A DNA stretch of 64,000 bases from Gammaproteobacteria bacterium (GTDB lineage Bacteria > Pseudomonadota > Gammaproteobacteria > Steroidobacterales > GCA-2729495): contig JADZBS010000003.1 of assembly GCA_020851975.1 (NCBI GenBank), positions 1 through 64,000 of the forward strand, read 5' to 3'. Both the position numbers and the translations under genes were made by a program. The notes beneath the pieces are model-generated. The model was not told where the DNA came from. It worked only from the letters and a program-made list of their open reading frames with translations, and did no database searches. Each line of letters begins with the position of its first letter. Position 1 is the first letter of the stretch. This document shows, piece by piece, positions 51,422 to 58,974 of this stretch.

Positions 51422-52714
51422 TCACGAGGATACGGCAAGGCGATGCGGCGGAAAATGACAGGTGAACTGACTGCCCTCACCGATGCGGCTGCGAATCTCC
51501 AGCACGGCGTCGTGGCGGCGCAGGGCATGCTTGACGATGGCCAGCCCCAGGCCCGTGCCGCCCGCGTGGTACGCCCGCCCGCGATCGGTGCGATAGAAAC
51601 GCTCGGTCACCCTCGGAATGTCCTCCTCGGCGATACCGATACCGGAATCTGCCACCGTCAGGTGCCCACCCTCATCATCGACGTTCCAGCAGATGCGGAT
51701 CGTGCCTGCTGCCGGCGTGTAACGCACAGCGTTGGAAACGAGATTGGTGACGACGGACTGCATCTCGGCAGCATCGCCCAGCACCCGCGCGTCGCTGCCA
51801 ATTTCCACCTCGACCTGGCGGGGGGACCCGGGTGTGACCATTGCCTCCCGGCGCGCCGTTTGCAACAGGCCTGCCATGTCGACGGCTCGCTCGTGTGAAC
51901 AGCGCGCGCCGGATTCCAGCCTGGACAACTGCAACAGATCATCGAGCAGCTGGCTCATGCGCTGCGACTGAGCACGCATGTCGGTTATCGGCTCGTACCA
52001 GAGGTCTGCCAGATCCTCATCGCCCGCCATGGCATCGAGGTAGCCGCTGATGACCGTCAACGGTGTGCGCAACTCGTGTGATGCATTGGCGACGAAATCG
52101 CGGCGGGTACGTTCCAGCCTCACGTCTTCCGTGATGTCGCGCACCAGCAGCAGGGACTGGTGCGGCCCGTAGGGGATCAGCAGACAGAACAGCCAGTTGT
52201 CGCCACCGACCGGCGCGGGTACCTCGACCCCCGGACCATGGTCGTTTCCATGCAGGTAGGCGATGAAATCCGGGTGGCGCAGCAGGTTTTCAATGCGCTG
52301 TCCGCGGTCCCTCAGGCGACGCAGGCCGAGCAGCCGTTCGGCAGCGATGTTGTGGGCGACGATCTCCCGCTTTTCATCGAGCAGTACTCCACCATCCGGG
52401 AATGCTCCGGCCGAGGCCCGCAGCTCGCGCACGAGCCGGCGCCAGCGCCGACGTTCGTGCCGCACCTTGTCCCTGAGATATTCGATCCGGGCGAAAACCG
52501 GCGGCCAGATGCCGACGCCGTCCGGCACGGCTTCGATGTGGCCGGTGCGAAGCCAGGTATCGAGCCGGTACAGGTTGACGAGGTGCCAGCCCAGCAGCGC
52601 CAGTGCCCCACCGAGCAAGCCGACCACCGCGTGGTCATACAGCCAGCCCACCAGCCCTCCCATGGCCAGCGCAGCCAGGTGGCGCAGCAGCGAGGAACTC
52701 CACACGGGCGACAT
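51422..52714 (-). CDS. phoR: Phosphate-responsive sensor histidine kinase PhoR
   Basis: Inner-membrane kinase that phosphorylates PhoB, 430 residues. Two hydrophobic stretches in residues 8-47 anchor it, a PAS-like domain is near 100-200, the phospho-acceptor His is in FVANASHELRTPL, and the catalytic domain holds the N box (VTNLVSNAVRYT) and G boxes (DSGIGI, GTGLGLAIV). phoB stops 21 bp upstream. No large periplasmic sensor is seen, as in other PhoR. Confidence 0.95.
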   Translation of the reverse strand: MSPVWSSSLLRHLAALAMGGLVGWLYDHAVVGLLGGALALLGWHLVNLYRLDTWLRTGHIEAVPDGVGIWPPVFARIEYLRDKVRHERRRWRRLVRELRASAGAFPDGGVLLDEKREIVAHNIAAERLLGLRRLRDRGQRIENLLRHPDFIAYLHGNDHGPGVEVPAPVGGDNWLFCLLIPYGPHQSLLLVRDITEDVRLERTRRDFVANASHELRTPLTVISGYLDAMAGDEDLADLWYEPITDMRAQSQRMSQLLDDLLQLSRLESGARCSHERAVDMAGLLQTARREAMVTPGSPRQVEVEIGSDARVLGDAAEMQSVVTNLVSNAVRYTPAAGTIRICWNVDDEGGHLTVADSGIGIAEEDIPRVTERFYRTDRGRAYHAGGTGLGLAIVKHALRRHDAVLEIRSRIGEGSQFTCHFPPHRLAVSS

Positions 52715-52735
52715 CGACGGTCCCGCTGCTGTGAT

Positions 52736-53422
52736 CTAGCGGACCGACAGGCGGTAGCCCGTCCCGCGTACCGTCTGCACGTAACGTGCACCACCAGAAG
52801 GCTCCAGAGCCTGGCGCAACCGCCGGACATGGACATCGACCGTACGTTCCTCGATGTACACGTTGCGGCCCCAGACCTGGTCGAGCAGCTGGCTGCGCGT
52901 GAATACGCGCTCCTGGTTCTGCATGAGGAACCTGAGCAGGCGGTATTCGGTAGGCCCGAGATTGACCTGGTGATCGCCCACACGTACGCGACAACCCACG
53001 GTGTCGATGCACAACTCCCCAGCTACCAGAACGACGTCATCCGGCGGGCTGGCGCGCCTCAGCAGAGCATTGATCCTTGCCAGCAATTCGCGCGCCGAGA
53101 ACGGCTTGGTGATGTAGTCATCGGCACCACCCTCGAGACCGGTGAGCTTGTCGCGCTCCTCGGCACGTGCGGTCAGCATGATGATGGGAAGGTCGCGACT
53201 CGATTCGTCACGACGCAACGTACGCATCAACTCCAGCCCGCTCGAGTCCGGCAGCATCCAGTCCACCAGCACCAGGTCAGGGCGACCATCGGCGATGAGG
53301 GTCCGTGCCGTCGTGCAGTCCGGCGCCTCCTCGACGTCGAACCCGGCCCGGGTCAGATTGAAGGCAATCATGCGTCGGATCGGCGCCTCGTCTTCGACGA
53401 TCAGTACCTTCCTGGCGCCCAT
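52736..53422 (-). CDS. phoB: Phosphate regulon response regulator PhoB
   Basis: OmpR/PhoB-type transcription factor. Receiver domain phosphorylation site Asp is in LVLVDWMLP; Lys in YITKPFS; the winged-helix domain contains LLDQVWGRNVYIEERTVDVHVRRLRQAL. I start at ATG 53422 (MGARKVLIVEDEAP, 228 residues), which matches E. coli PhoB length. A Pho box with -10 just upstream predicts a leader of about 25 nt for this start. ATG 53443 is the alternative. Confidence 0.96.
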   Translation of the reverse strand: MGARKVLIVEDEAPIRRMIAFNLTRAGFDVEEAPDCTTARTLIADGRPDLVLVDWMLPDSSGLELMRTLRRDESSRDLPIIMLTARAEERDKLTGLEGGADDYITKPFSARELLARINALLRRASPPDDVVLVAGELCIDTVGCRVRVGDHQVNLGPTEYRLLRFLMQNQERVFTRSQLLDQVWGRNVYIEERTVDVHVRRLRQALEPSGGARYVQTVRGTGYRLSVR

Positions 53423-53451
53423 CGAGCGTTGACTCACCGCCATGGCTGCGG

Positions 53452-53485
53452 ATTGCACCAATCTTGTATTACAAACAGGTTACGC
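53452..53485 (-). promoter_or_regulatory. Pho box and -10 of phoB (autoregulation)
   Basis: GCGTAAC-CTGT-TTGTAAT (53468-53485, minus strand), 10 nt, then TGCAAT (53452-53457). The downstream half matches the consensus CTGTAAT at six of seven positions. Confidence 0.55.
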
Positions 53486-53616
53486 AGGCAAACTGTTCGA
53501 CGCCTGTGGAGCAGCCTCCCGGTACCCACTGTCGCGGATCGTCTGCCGGAGGGCATACTAGGTTGATGGCACACCGGCAGGCAGATTGTGCCCAAAGGGC
53601 GTGTGCGCCCCGTCAC

Positions 53617-54336
53617 ATGGCACAGGATACCGACAACGACGGCGTGACCCTCGCCTGGATCGCCCTCGCAGCTGGCCTCCTGCCGCTGCTCGTCGTGCAC
53701 GCCTGCTACCTCCTGTCGGCAGGTGCCGGACTGATTCCCGGCTGCATCCCCTATCTCACCGGCTGCACCTCGATCAGTGCCGCCGGGCGCCACGGCACGG
53801 GGTTCTTCCTGTTCAAGGCCGGGATGATCCCGGCTGCCGTGCTGATGGGGACATACTGGTGGCTCGCGCGGCGCTGGCTCCTGGCGCTCGGCCATCCGGA
53901 CGACACCCCGACGCGCATCATCGTGGCGCTCGGCGTGATCTCCGCGGCGTTCCTCGTGCTCTACACGGTGTACCTGGGATCGAAGGGCGACTTCTACAAC
54001 CTGATGCGCCGCTTCGGCGTGAATGTGCACCTGTCGTTCGGCGCACTGGCGCAAATGCTGCTGGTGCGGGAACTCGCCCGCCTCCGGCCGGATGGCCCTG
54101 TGCGCCGGGCGCTGCGGGCGAAGCTCATGTTGCTCGCTGCACTGCTCACGCTCGGGCTGGCGAGCATCCCGGCGGGGAACTTCATCGCCGACAAGGATCG
54201 TGCCGAGAACGTGATCGAATGGTGGTTTGCAGCGCTGACCAGCAGTTACTACCTGCTGAGCGCCGCCGCCTGGCGAGCGACCGGCTTTCGCGCCCGGTTC
54301 CAGGCCGGTACCGGTGCCAGGCGCGAACGCGCCTGA
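53617..54336 (+). CDS. Six-helix membrane protein, Frag1/DRAM-like
   Basis: A 239-residue polytopic inner-membrane protein with about six hydrophobic segments (near 8-30, 60-85, 95-120, 130-155, 168-190, 205-225). The segment LIPGCIPYLTGCTSISAAGRHG followed by FFLFKAGMIPAA resembles the Frag1/DRAM/Sfk1-type 'PxxxxSxxG' region. The function is unknown. ATG 53617 has no strong ribosome-binding site, and in-frame starts further upstream would run into the phoB promoter. Divergent from phoB. Confidence 0.65.
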   Translation: MAQDTDNDGVTLAWIALAAGLLPLLVVHACYLLSAGAGLIPGCIPYLTGCTSISAAGRHGTGFFLFKAGMIPAAVLMGTYWWLARRWLLALGHPDDTPTRIIVALGVISAAFLVLYTVYLGSKGDFYNLMRRFGVNVHLSFGALAQMLLVRELARLRPDGPVRRALRAKLMLLAALLTLGLASIPAGNFIADKDRAENVIEWWFAALTSSYYLLSAAAWRATGFRARFQAGTGARRERA

Positions 54337-54346
54337 CACCGGTACC
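54307..54346. terminator. Long bidirectional hairpin over the membrane-protein stop codon
   Basis: 10-bp plus 7-bp stem (GGTACCGGTG, CAGGCGC and their complements) separated by one mismatch, loop GAAC. It contains the TGA stop at 54334-54336 and lies in the convergent junction with the cytochrome gene. Confidence 0.65.
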
Positions 54347-54351
54347 TGTGA

Positions 54352-54873
54352 TCACGGCGCCTGCTTGGCCGATTCCTGCTGGATGAAGGCGATGACGTCG
54401 GCGCGGTCCTGCGGGTTCTGCATGCCGACGAACACCATCTTGTTGCCCGGCAGGAACTCACTCGGGCGCTGCAGCCAATGGTCGATCTGCTCGACCGTCC
54501 AGGTGATGCCGGACTTGGCCACCACGTCCGAATAGGCGAAGTCGGCGGCGGTGCCGGCCGCACGACCGATCACGGCGTGCAGCGTCGGCCCGATCTTGCC
54601 GGGCTCGGAATCCGGCAGCAGGCTGTGGCAGGCGCGGCACTGCAGGAACAGTATCTTGCCGCGGGCGAGGTCGGCCCTGGCGATCGCGGCCGCGAGTTCG
54701 GCGTTCTCCGTCGCCGTGGCAGCCGGTGCCGCAGCGCCTTCCGCGGCCGGTGCCTCGGCAGCCGGCGGCGGTGGTGGTGCAGCCTCCGGGGCCGGTGGTG
54801 CCGGCGGCGGGCCGCCGCAGGCGGCCAGCGCCAGAACGAGGGTGGTGACGATCGAGTAGCGGCCGATACGCAT
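54352..54873 (-). CDS. Lipoprotein class I cytochrome c
   Basis: A 173-residue membrane-anchored c-type cytochrome. The lipobox LAAC puts the lipidated Cys at 19; a Pro/Ala-rich linker (about 20-58) reaches to the haem domain with CRACH (Cys79-Cys82-His83) and an axial Met in GNKMVF. It resembles cytochrome c of the monohaem c552/c556 type. It lies 26 nt downstream of a [2Fe-2S] subunit gene, so it may be its electron acceptor. Confidence 0.9.
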   Translation of the reverse strand: MRIGRYSIVTTLVLALAACGGPPPAPPAPEAAPPPPPAAEAPAAEGAAAPAATATENAELAAAIARADLARGKILFLQCRACHSLLPDSEPGKIGPTLHAVIGRAAGTAADFAYSDVVAKSGITWTVEQIDHWLQRPSEFLPGNKMVFVGMQNPQDRADVIAFIQQESAKQAP

Positions 54874-54899
54874 GACGAGTCCTTCCGGTCAGTGGTGGT

Positions 54900-55376
54900 C
54901 TAGGGAGACGGTGCCGCCGCGGCCCGGCGCAATTCGGCGGCGCGATGGATCGCGCGACGAATGCGCGGATAGGTCCCGCAGCGGCAGAGGTTGGTGATGG
55001 AACCGTCGATCGCCGCGTCGTCCGGCGCCGGGTTCTGCTCGAGAAAAGCGGTCACTGCCATGATCATGCCGGGCTGGCAGTAGCCGCACTGGGGCACCTG
55101 CTCGTCGATCCAGGCCTGCTGCACGGGGTGCAGGTGCTCGAGCGTGCCGAGACCCTCGATCGTCGTGACCTCACGGCCATCGACGGCTGCCGCCGTGACC
55201 GCGCAGGAACGCACGGCGCTGCCTTCGATGTGTACCGTACAGGCACCACACACGGCGATGCCGCAGCCATACTTGGTGCCGGTCTGGCCGAGCACGTCGC
55301 GGAGTACCCAGAGCAGCGGCATCTCGCCCGGGACGTCGGCACCGACGTCCCGGCCGTTGAGGCGAAAGCGGATCAT
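54900..55376 (-). CDS. Orphan [2Fe-2S] subunit of an aldehyde/isoquinoline-type dehydrogenase
   Basis: A 158-residue small subunit of the xanthine-dehydrogenase family. The plant-type cluster ligands are Cys38, Cys43, Cys46 and Cys58; the second helical cluster has Cys97, Cys100, Cys131 and Cys133. All eight are intact. The usual molybdopterin large subunit is not next to it. It is followed by a lipoprotein cytochrome c. Either the large subunit is elsewhere or the protein acts with a new partner. Confidence 0.9.
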   Translation of the reverse strand: MIRFRLNGRDVGADVPGEMPLLWVLRDVLGQTGTKYGCGIAVCGACTVHIEGSAVRSCAVTAAAVDGREVTTIEGLGTLEHLHPVQQAWIDEQVPQCGYCQPGMIMAVTAFLEQNPAPDDAAIDGSITNLCRCGTYPRIRRAIHRAAELRRAAAAPSP

Positions 55377-55469
55377 CGGCGTAGTCTAGCCGCTTCTGGG
55401 ATAGTTTACTTTTGGCTGTCCCCGAACCCGCAGGACAGTAAACTGTCTCCAACGGCGGGAGGTTCTGCG

Positions 55470-56636
55470 ATGAACAGGATCCTGGTACTGGGCGCCGGCA
55501 AGATCGGCTCGCTGATCGCCGGGCTGCTGGCGGAGAGCGGTGACTACGAGGTGCACCTGGCCGACAGCCGGCCGGGAGCGGCCGAAGACGTGGCGAGGGC
55601 TCACGGCCTGGCCAATGTGCTGCCGATCGTGCTCGACGCCGCGCGACGCGAGGACGTCGCCGCCTGCGTGGCCGAGCGGCGCATCGAAGCACTGGTGCCG
55701 GGGCTGCCCTACTACCTCAACGAGCGCGTCGCCGAGGTGGCGCGCGACCGGGGCTGCCACTACTTCGACCTGACCGAGGACGTGAACGTGGCGGCCATGG
55801 TTCAGCGGCTGTCCACCGGCGCCAGCGTCGCCTTCGCGCCCCAGTGCGGACTTGCACCGGGCTTCGTCAGCATCGCCGCTGCTGAACTCATCCGCCACTT
55901 CGAGGCACTGCGCACGGTGAAGCTGCGGGTCGGGGCACTCCCGCAGCTTCCGAACAACGTGCTCAAGTACTCGCTCACCTGGTCGACCGACGGGCTCATC
56001 AACGAGTACGGCAACCCCTGCCTGTCCGTCGTCGACGGCCGGTGCCGCGAGGTGCTGCCGCTCGAGGGCCTGGAGGAGATCGAGATCGATGGCCAGCTCT
56101 ACGAGGCGTTCAACACCTCCGGGGGGCTCGGCTCCCTCGCCGGCAGCTACGGCAGCGGCGTCGAGAGCATGGACTACAAGACCATCCGCTATCCCGGCCA
56201 CTGCGAACAGATGCGCCTGCTCATGAGCGGCCTGAAGCTCAACCAGGACCGCCCCACGCTCAAGCGCGTGCTGGAGAACGCCGTGCCGCAGACGCTGCAG
56301 GACGTGGTGATCATCTACGTGGCGGTGACCGGGCTGCAGGACGGCGAGCTGCGCGAGGAGAACTACGTCAACAAGGTGTATCCCCAGGTCATTGCCGGCC
56401 GGCTGTGGTCGGCCATCCAGGTCACGACCGCAGCCGGATTGTGCGCGGTGCTCGACCTCGTGTTCCGCTCGCCACAGCAGTACCGCGGCTTCGTTCGCCA
56501 GGAGCAGTTCCCGCTGCCGCAGGTGCTCGGCAACCGTTACGGCCGCTATTTCGCCGAGCAGTCGAACAAGGACGTGTCGCTGCGTCTCGTGGCTGCCGGC
56601 CGCACCGGGCACCAGCGCGCCCGGCCGGCGAGCTGA
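55470..56636 (+). CDS. Saccharopine dehydrogenase (Lys9-type)
   Basis: NAD(P)-dependent oxidoreductase, 388 residues from ATG 55470 with GGGAGG upstream. The nucleotide-binding loop is VLGAGKIGSL; the central region APQCGLAPGFVSIAAAEL is typical of the family. Lys9-type enzymes make or cleave saccharopine. The ALDH downstream, 3 bp away, would oxidise the semialdehyde product, so lysine catabolism by the saccharopine route is likely. The first enzyme (lysine-ketoglutarate reductase) is not in the window. Confidence 0.85.
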   Translation: MNRILVLGAGKIGSLIAGLLAESGDYEVHLADSRPGAAEDVARAHGLANVLPIVLDAARREDVAACVAERRIEALVPGLPYYLNERVAEVARDRGCHYFDLTEDVNVAAMVQRLSTGASVAFAPQCGLAPGFVSIAAAELIRHFEALRTVKLRVGALPQLPNNVLKYSLTWSTDGLINEYGNPCLSVVDGRCREVLPLEGLEEIEIDGQLYEAFNTSGGLGSLAGSYGSGVESMDYKTIRYPGHCEQMRLLMSGLKLNQDRPTLKRVLENAVPQTLQDVVIIYVAVTGLQDGELREENYVNKVYPQVIAGRLWSAIQVTTAAGLCAVLDLVFRSPQQYRGFVRQEQFPLPQVLGNRYGRYFAEQSNKDVSLRLVAAGRTGHQRARPAS

Positions 56637-56639
56637 GCC

Positions 56640-58154
56640 ATGAGACGCCTCCCCGTCTCGCTCGGCCTCGACCGTCGCAACCCCGGCGTCTCCTCGGCCG
56701 GTGCCTGGCACCGCGGCGGGCGCGCCCCGCGCTTCACCACCGAGAATCCGGCCACCGGCCGGGTACTCGGCGAGGTGCTCGGCGCCACGGCGCGCGACTA
56801 CGAGGAACTCGTCGGCGCGAGCTGGGAGGCGTTCCTGGAATGGCGCGAGATCCCGGCCCCCCGCCGCGGCGAGGCCGTGCGCCGCATCGCCGATGCCCTG
56901 CGCGCGCACAAGGATGCGCTCGGCACGCTGGTCAGCCTCGAGGCCGGCAAGATCAAGGCCGAGGGCGACGGCGAGGTGCAGGAGATGATCGACATCGCGG
57001 ATTTCGCGGTCGGCCTCGCGCGCCAGCTCTACGGCCTGACCATGCCCTCGGAGCGGCCGCGCCACCGCCTCTACGAGCAGTGGCAGCCGCTGGGGCTGGT
57101 CGGCATCGTCACAGCCTTCAACTTTCCCATGGCCGTGTGGTCGTGGAACGCCTTCATCGCTGCGGTGTGTGGCAATGCCTGCATCTGGAAGCCCTCGCCG
57201 AAGACACCCCTGTGCAGCATCGCCGTGCAGGCGATCTGCAACGAGGCGCTCGCCGACGGCGGCTACCCGCCGGTGTTCAGCCTGCTCAACACGGACGATG
57301 TCGCGCTCGCCGAACGCTTCGTCGACGACCGGCGCATCGACCTCCTCTCCTTCACCGGATCCACCGCCGTCGGCCGCCGCGTCGCACAGCGCGTCGCCGG
57401 CCGGCTCGGGCGCTATCTGCTCGAACTCGGCGGCAACAACGCGATCATCGTCGACGCCCGGGCCAACCTCGACCTGGCCGTGCCCGCCATCCTCTTCGGT
57501 GCCGTCGGCACCGCGGGCCAGCGCTGCACCAGCACGCGCCGGCTGCTGGTGCACCACACGCGGGTGAAGGACCTGACGCGGCGCCTGGTCGCGGCCTACG
57601 GACAGATCCGCATCGGCGACCCGCTGAAGAAGGGCACGCTCATGGGGCCACTGATCGATGCCGCCGCCGTCGAGCGCCATCTCGCGACGATCGACGAGCT
57701 GCGCCAGGCCGGCGCGAAGATCCTGACAGGCGGCGGCCGCTTGCGGCGCGCGGGCCATTTCGTCGAACCGGCCATCGTCATGGCCGAGAACGACTGGCCC
57801 GCGGTGCAGCGCGAGACCTTCGCACCAATTCTCTACGTGATTCCGTGCCGCGACCTCGACGAGGCCATCGCACGGCAGAACGCCGTGCCGCAGGGCCTGT
57901 CGTCGGCCATCTTCACCGACCGCCTGCAACACGCCGAGCGCTTCCTGTCGGCCGCCGGCAGCGACTGCGGCATCGCCAACGTCAACATCGGCACCTCGGG
58001 CGCCGAGATCGGCGGCGCCTTCGGTGGCGAGAAGGACACCGGCGGCGGCAGGGAAGCGGGATCCGACGCCTGGAAGGCCTACATGCGCCGGCAGACGGTG
58101 ACGATCAACTGGGGCGATGCCCTGCCGCTCGCGCAGGGGATCGATTTTTCCTGA
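56640..58154 (+). CDS. Aldehyde dehydrogenase, ALDH7/aminoadipate-semialdehyde type
   Basis: A 504-residue ALDH. The NAD-binding and catalytic parts include VTAFNFPMAVWSWN, FTGSTAVGRRV, LELGGNNAIIV (Glu) and GQRCTSTRRL (catalytic Cys in QRC). The GQRCT context is typical of ALDH7 (antiquitin/AmaB), which oxidises alpha-aminoadipate semialdehyde to alpha-aminoadipate. The partner upstream supports this substrate. Confidence 0.9.
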   Translation: MRRLPVSLGLDRRNPGVSSAGAWHRGGRAPRFTTENPATGRVLGEVLGATARDYEELVGASWEAFLEWREIPAPRRGEAVRRIADALRAHKDALGTLVSLEAGKIKAEGDGEVQEMIDIADFAVGLARQLYGLTMPSERPRHRLYEQWQPLGLVGIVTAFNFPMAVWSWNAFIAAVCGNACIWKPSPKTPLCSIAVQAICNEALADGGYPPVFSLLNTDDVALAERFVDDRRIDLLSFTGSTAVGRRVAQRVAGRLGRYLLELGGNNAIIVDARANLDLAVPAILFGAVGTAGQRCTSTRRLLVHHTRVKDLTRRLVAAYGQIRIGDPLKKGTLMGPLIDAAAVERHLATIDELRQAGAKILTGGGRLRRAGHFVEPAIVMAENDWPAVQRETFAPILYVIPCRDLDEAIARQNAVPQGLSSAIFTDRLQHAERFLSAAGSDCGIANVNIGTSGAEIGGAFGGEKDTGGGREAGSDAWKAYMRRQTVTINWGDALPLAQGIDFS

Positions 58155-58225
58155 CGGACATGGCGCCATCAACCCGCGGCAGCAACGAGCCCCGGGGTTG
58201 GCAGAGAGATCGAGCCGACAGCATT

Positions 58226-58244
58226 TCGGGTCGTTCGGACCCGA
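58226..58244. terminator. Hairpin downstream of the ALDH gene
   Basis: 7-bp stem (TCGGGTC/GACCCGA), 5-nt loop, nested inside a wider CATTTC...GAAATG pairing. No T-run. It is in the 219-bp gap before the toxin-antitoxin pair. Confidence 0.4.
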
Positions 58245-58327
58245 TATCCCGGGTGGCAGAAATGGCACCTGATCACGCAAGCTGCCCGAGCCTGGTTGCG
58301 AACCCGCCCGACGCGGTAACGCAATCC

Positions 58328-58371
58328 TTGATCGTTGCAGGCATCGGCCGTAATGTAAGGAAGATCCTTAC
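58328..58371 (+). promoter_or_regulatory. Toxin-antitoxin promoter with palindromic operator
   Basis: TTGATC, 17 bp, TAATGT (58328-58356). The perfect dyad GTAAGGA-AGA-TCCTTAC (58355-58371) overlaps the end of the -10 and the expected +1, the usual arrangement for antitoxin autorepression. Confidence 0.55.
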
Positions 58372-58373
58372 TC

Positions 58374-58604
58374 ATGCTTCTACCGATGATCACCAGCAAG
58401 CTGACGACCAAGTCGCAGACCACGATACCCCAGGCGGTCAGGGCCGCATTGCGGGTGAAGGCCGGCGACGAGATTGCCTACCAGATCGAAGGTGAACGCG
58501 TCATTCTGACCAGGGCAAGCGGCACAGCGCAGGCCGACGACCCATTCCGTACGTTCAGCGAATGGAACTCGGACGCGGACCGCAAGGCCTATGCCGGTCT
58601 TTAA
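58374..58604 (+). CDS. AbrB/MazE-like antitoxin
   Basis: A 76-residue swapped-hairpin AbrB-type DNA-binding protein: MITSKLTTKSQTTIPQAVRA and VKAGDEIAYQIEGERVIL form the beta fold. The C-terminal half (WNSDADRKAYAGL) would wrap the toxin. ATG 58386 is an equally good start and would suit the fold. It overlaps the toxin gene by 14 nt and lies just downstream of a palindrome. Confidence 0.85.
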   Translation: MLLPMITSKLTTKSQTTIPQAVRAALRVKAGDEIAYQIEGERVILTRASGTAQADDPFRTFSEWNSDADRKAYAGL

Positions 58605-58932
58605 ACGCGGCGATGTGGTAAAGGTTCCGTTTCCCTATACGGACCGGGCCACGCGCCAGGCGCGACCGGCACTGGTCGTGTCCTCGCCCGACCTGCAGGC
58701 TGATCACGGCCTGCTTTGGGTCCTGATGATCACCAGCGCACACAACCGCGGTTGGCCCGGTGATGTCGGCATCGGCAGCCTGCGAGCAGCCGGGCTGCCG
58801 GTTCCCTCCGTGATCCGCACGGCCAAGATGGCCACGATCGACGCGGGTGACGCCACGAAGCTCGGACGAATCCCAACCGCTGTCCTTCGACAGGTTGCCG
58901 AGCAGGTACGGAAGACTGCTGGGCTTCAGTAA
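58591..58932 (+). CDS. MazF/PemK-like endoribonuclease toxin
   Basis: A 113-residue PemK/MazF-fold protein. GDVVKVPFPY, QARPALVVSS and SVIRTAKMATID correspond to the family's strands with conserved Arg and Asp/Thr active-site residues. The mRNA-interferase role is known for the family; cleavage specificity is not predictable. The translational overlap with the antitoxin is typical of type II modules. Confidence 0.88.
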   Translation: MPVFKRGDVVKVPFPYTDRATRQARPALVVSSPDLQADHGLLWVLMITSAHNRGWPGDVGIGSLRAAGLPVPSVIRTAKMATIDAGDATKLGRIPTAVLRQVAEQVRKTAGLQ

Positions 58933-58974
58933 CGGGCGGGATCCGTCCGTGAGCCGCCAGCGCGTCCCGGCTGC

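Noticed and set aside
55386-58280. 964-codon minus-strand frame opposite the saccharopine dehydrogenase and ALDH
   Set aside because: Both plus-strand genes have full family motifs; the antisense product has none.
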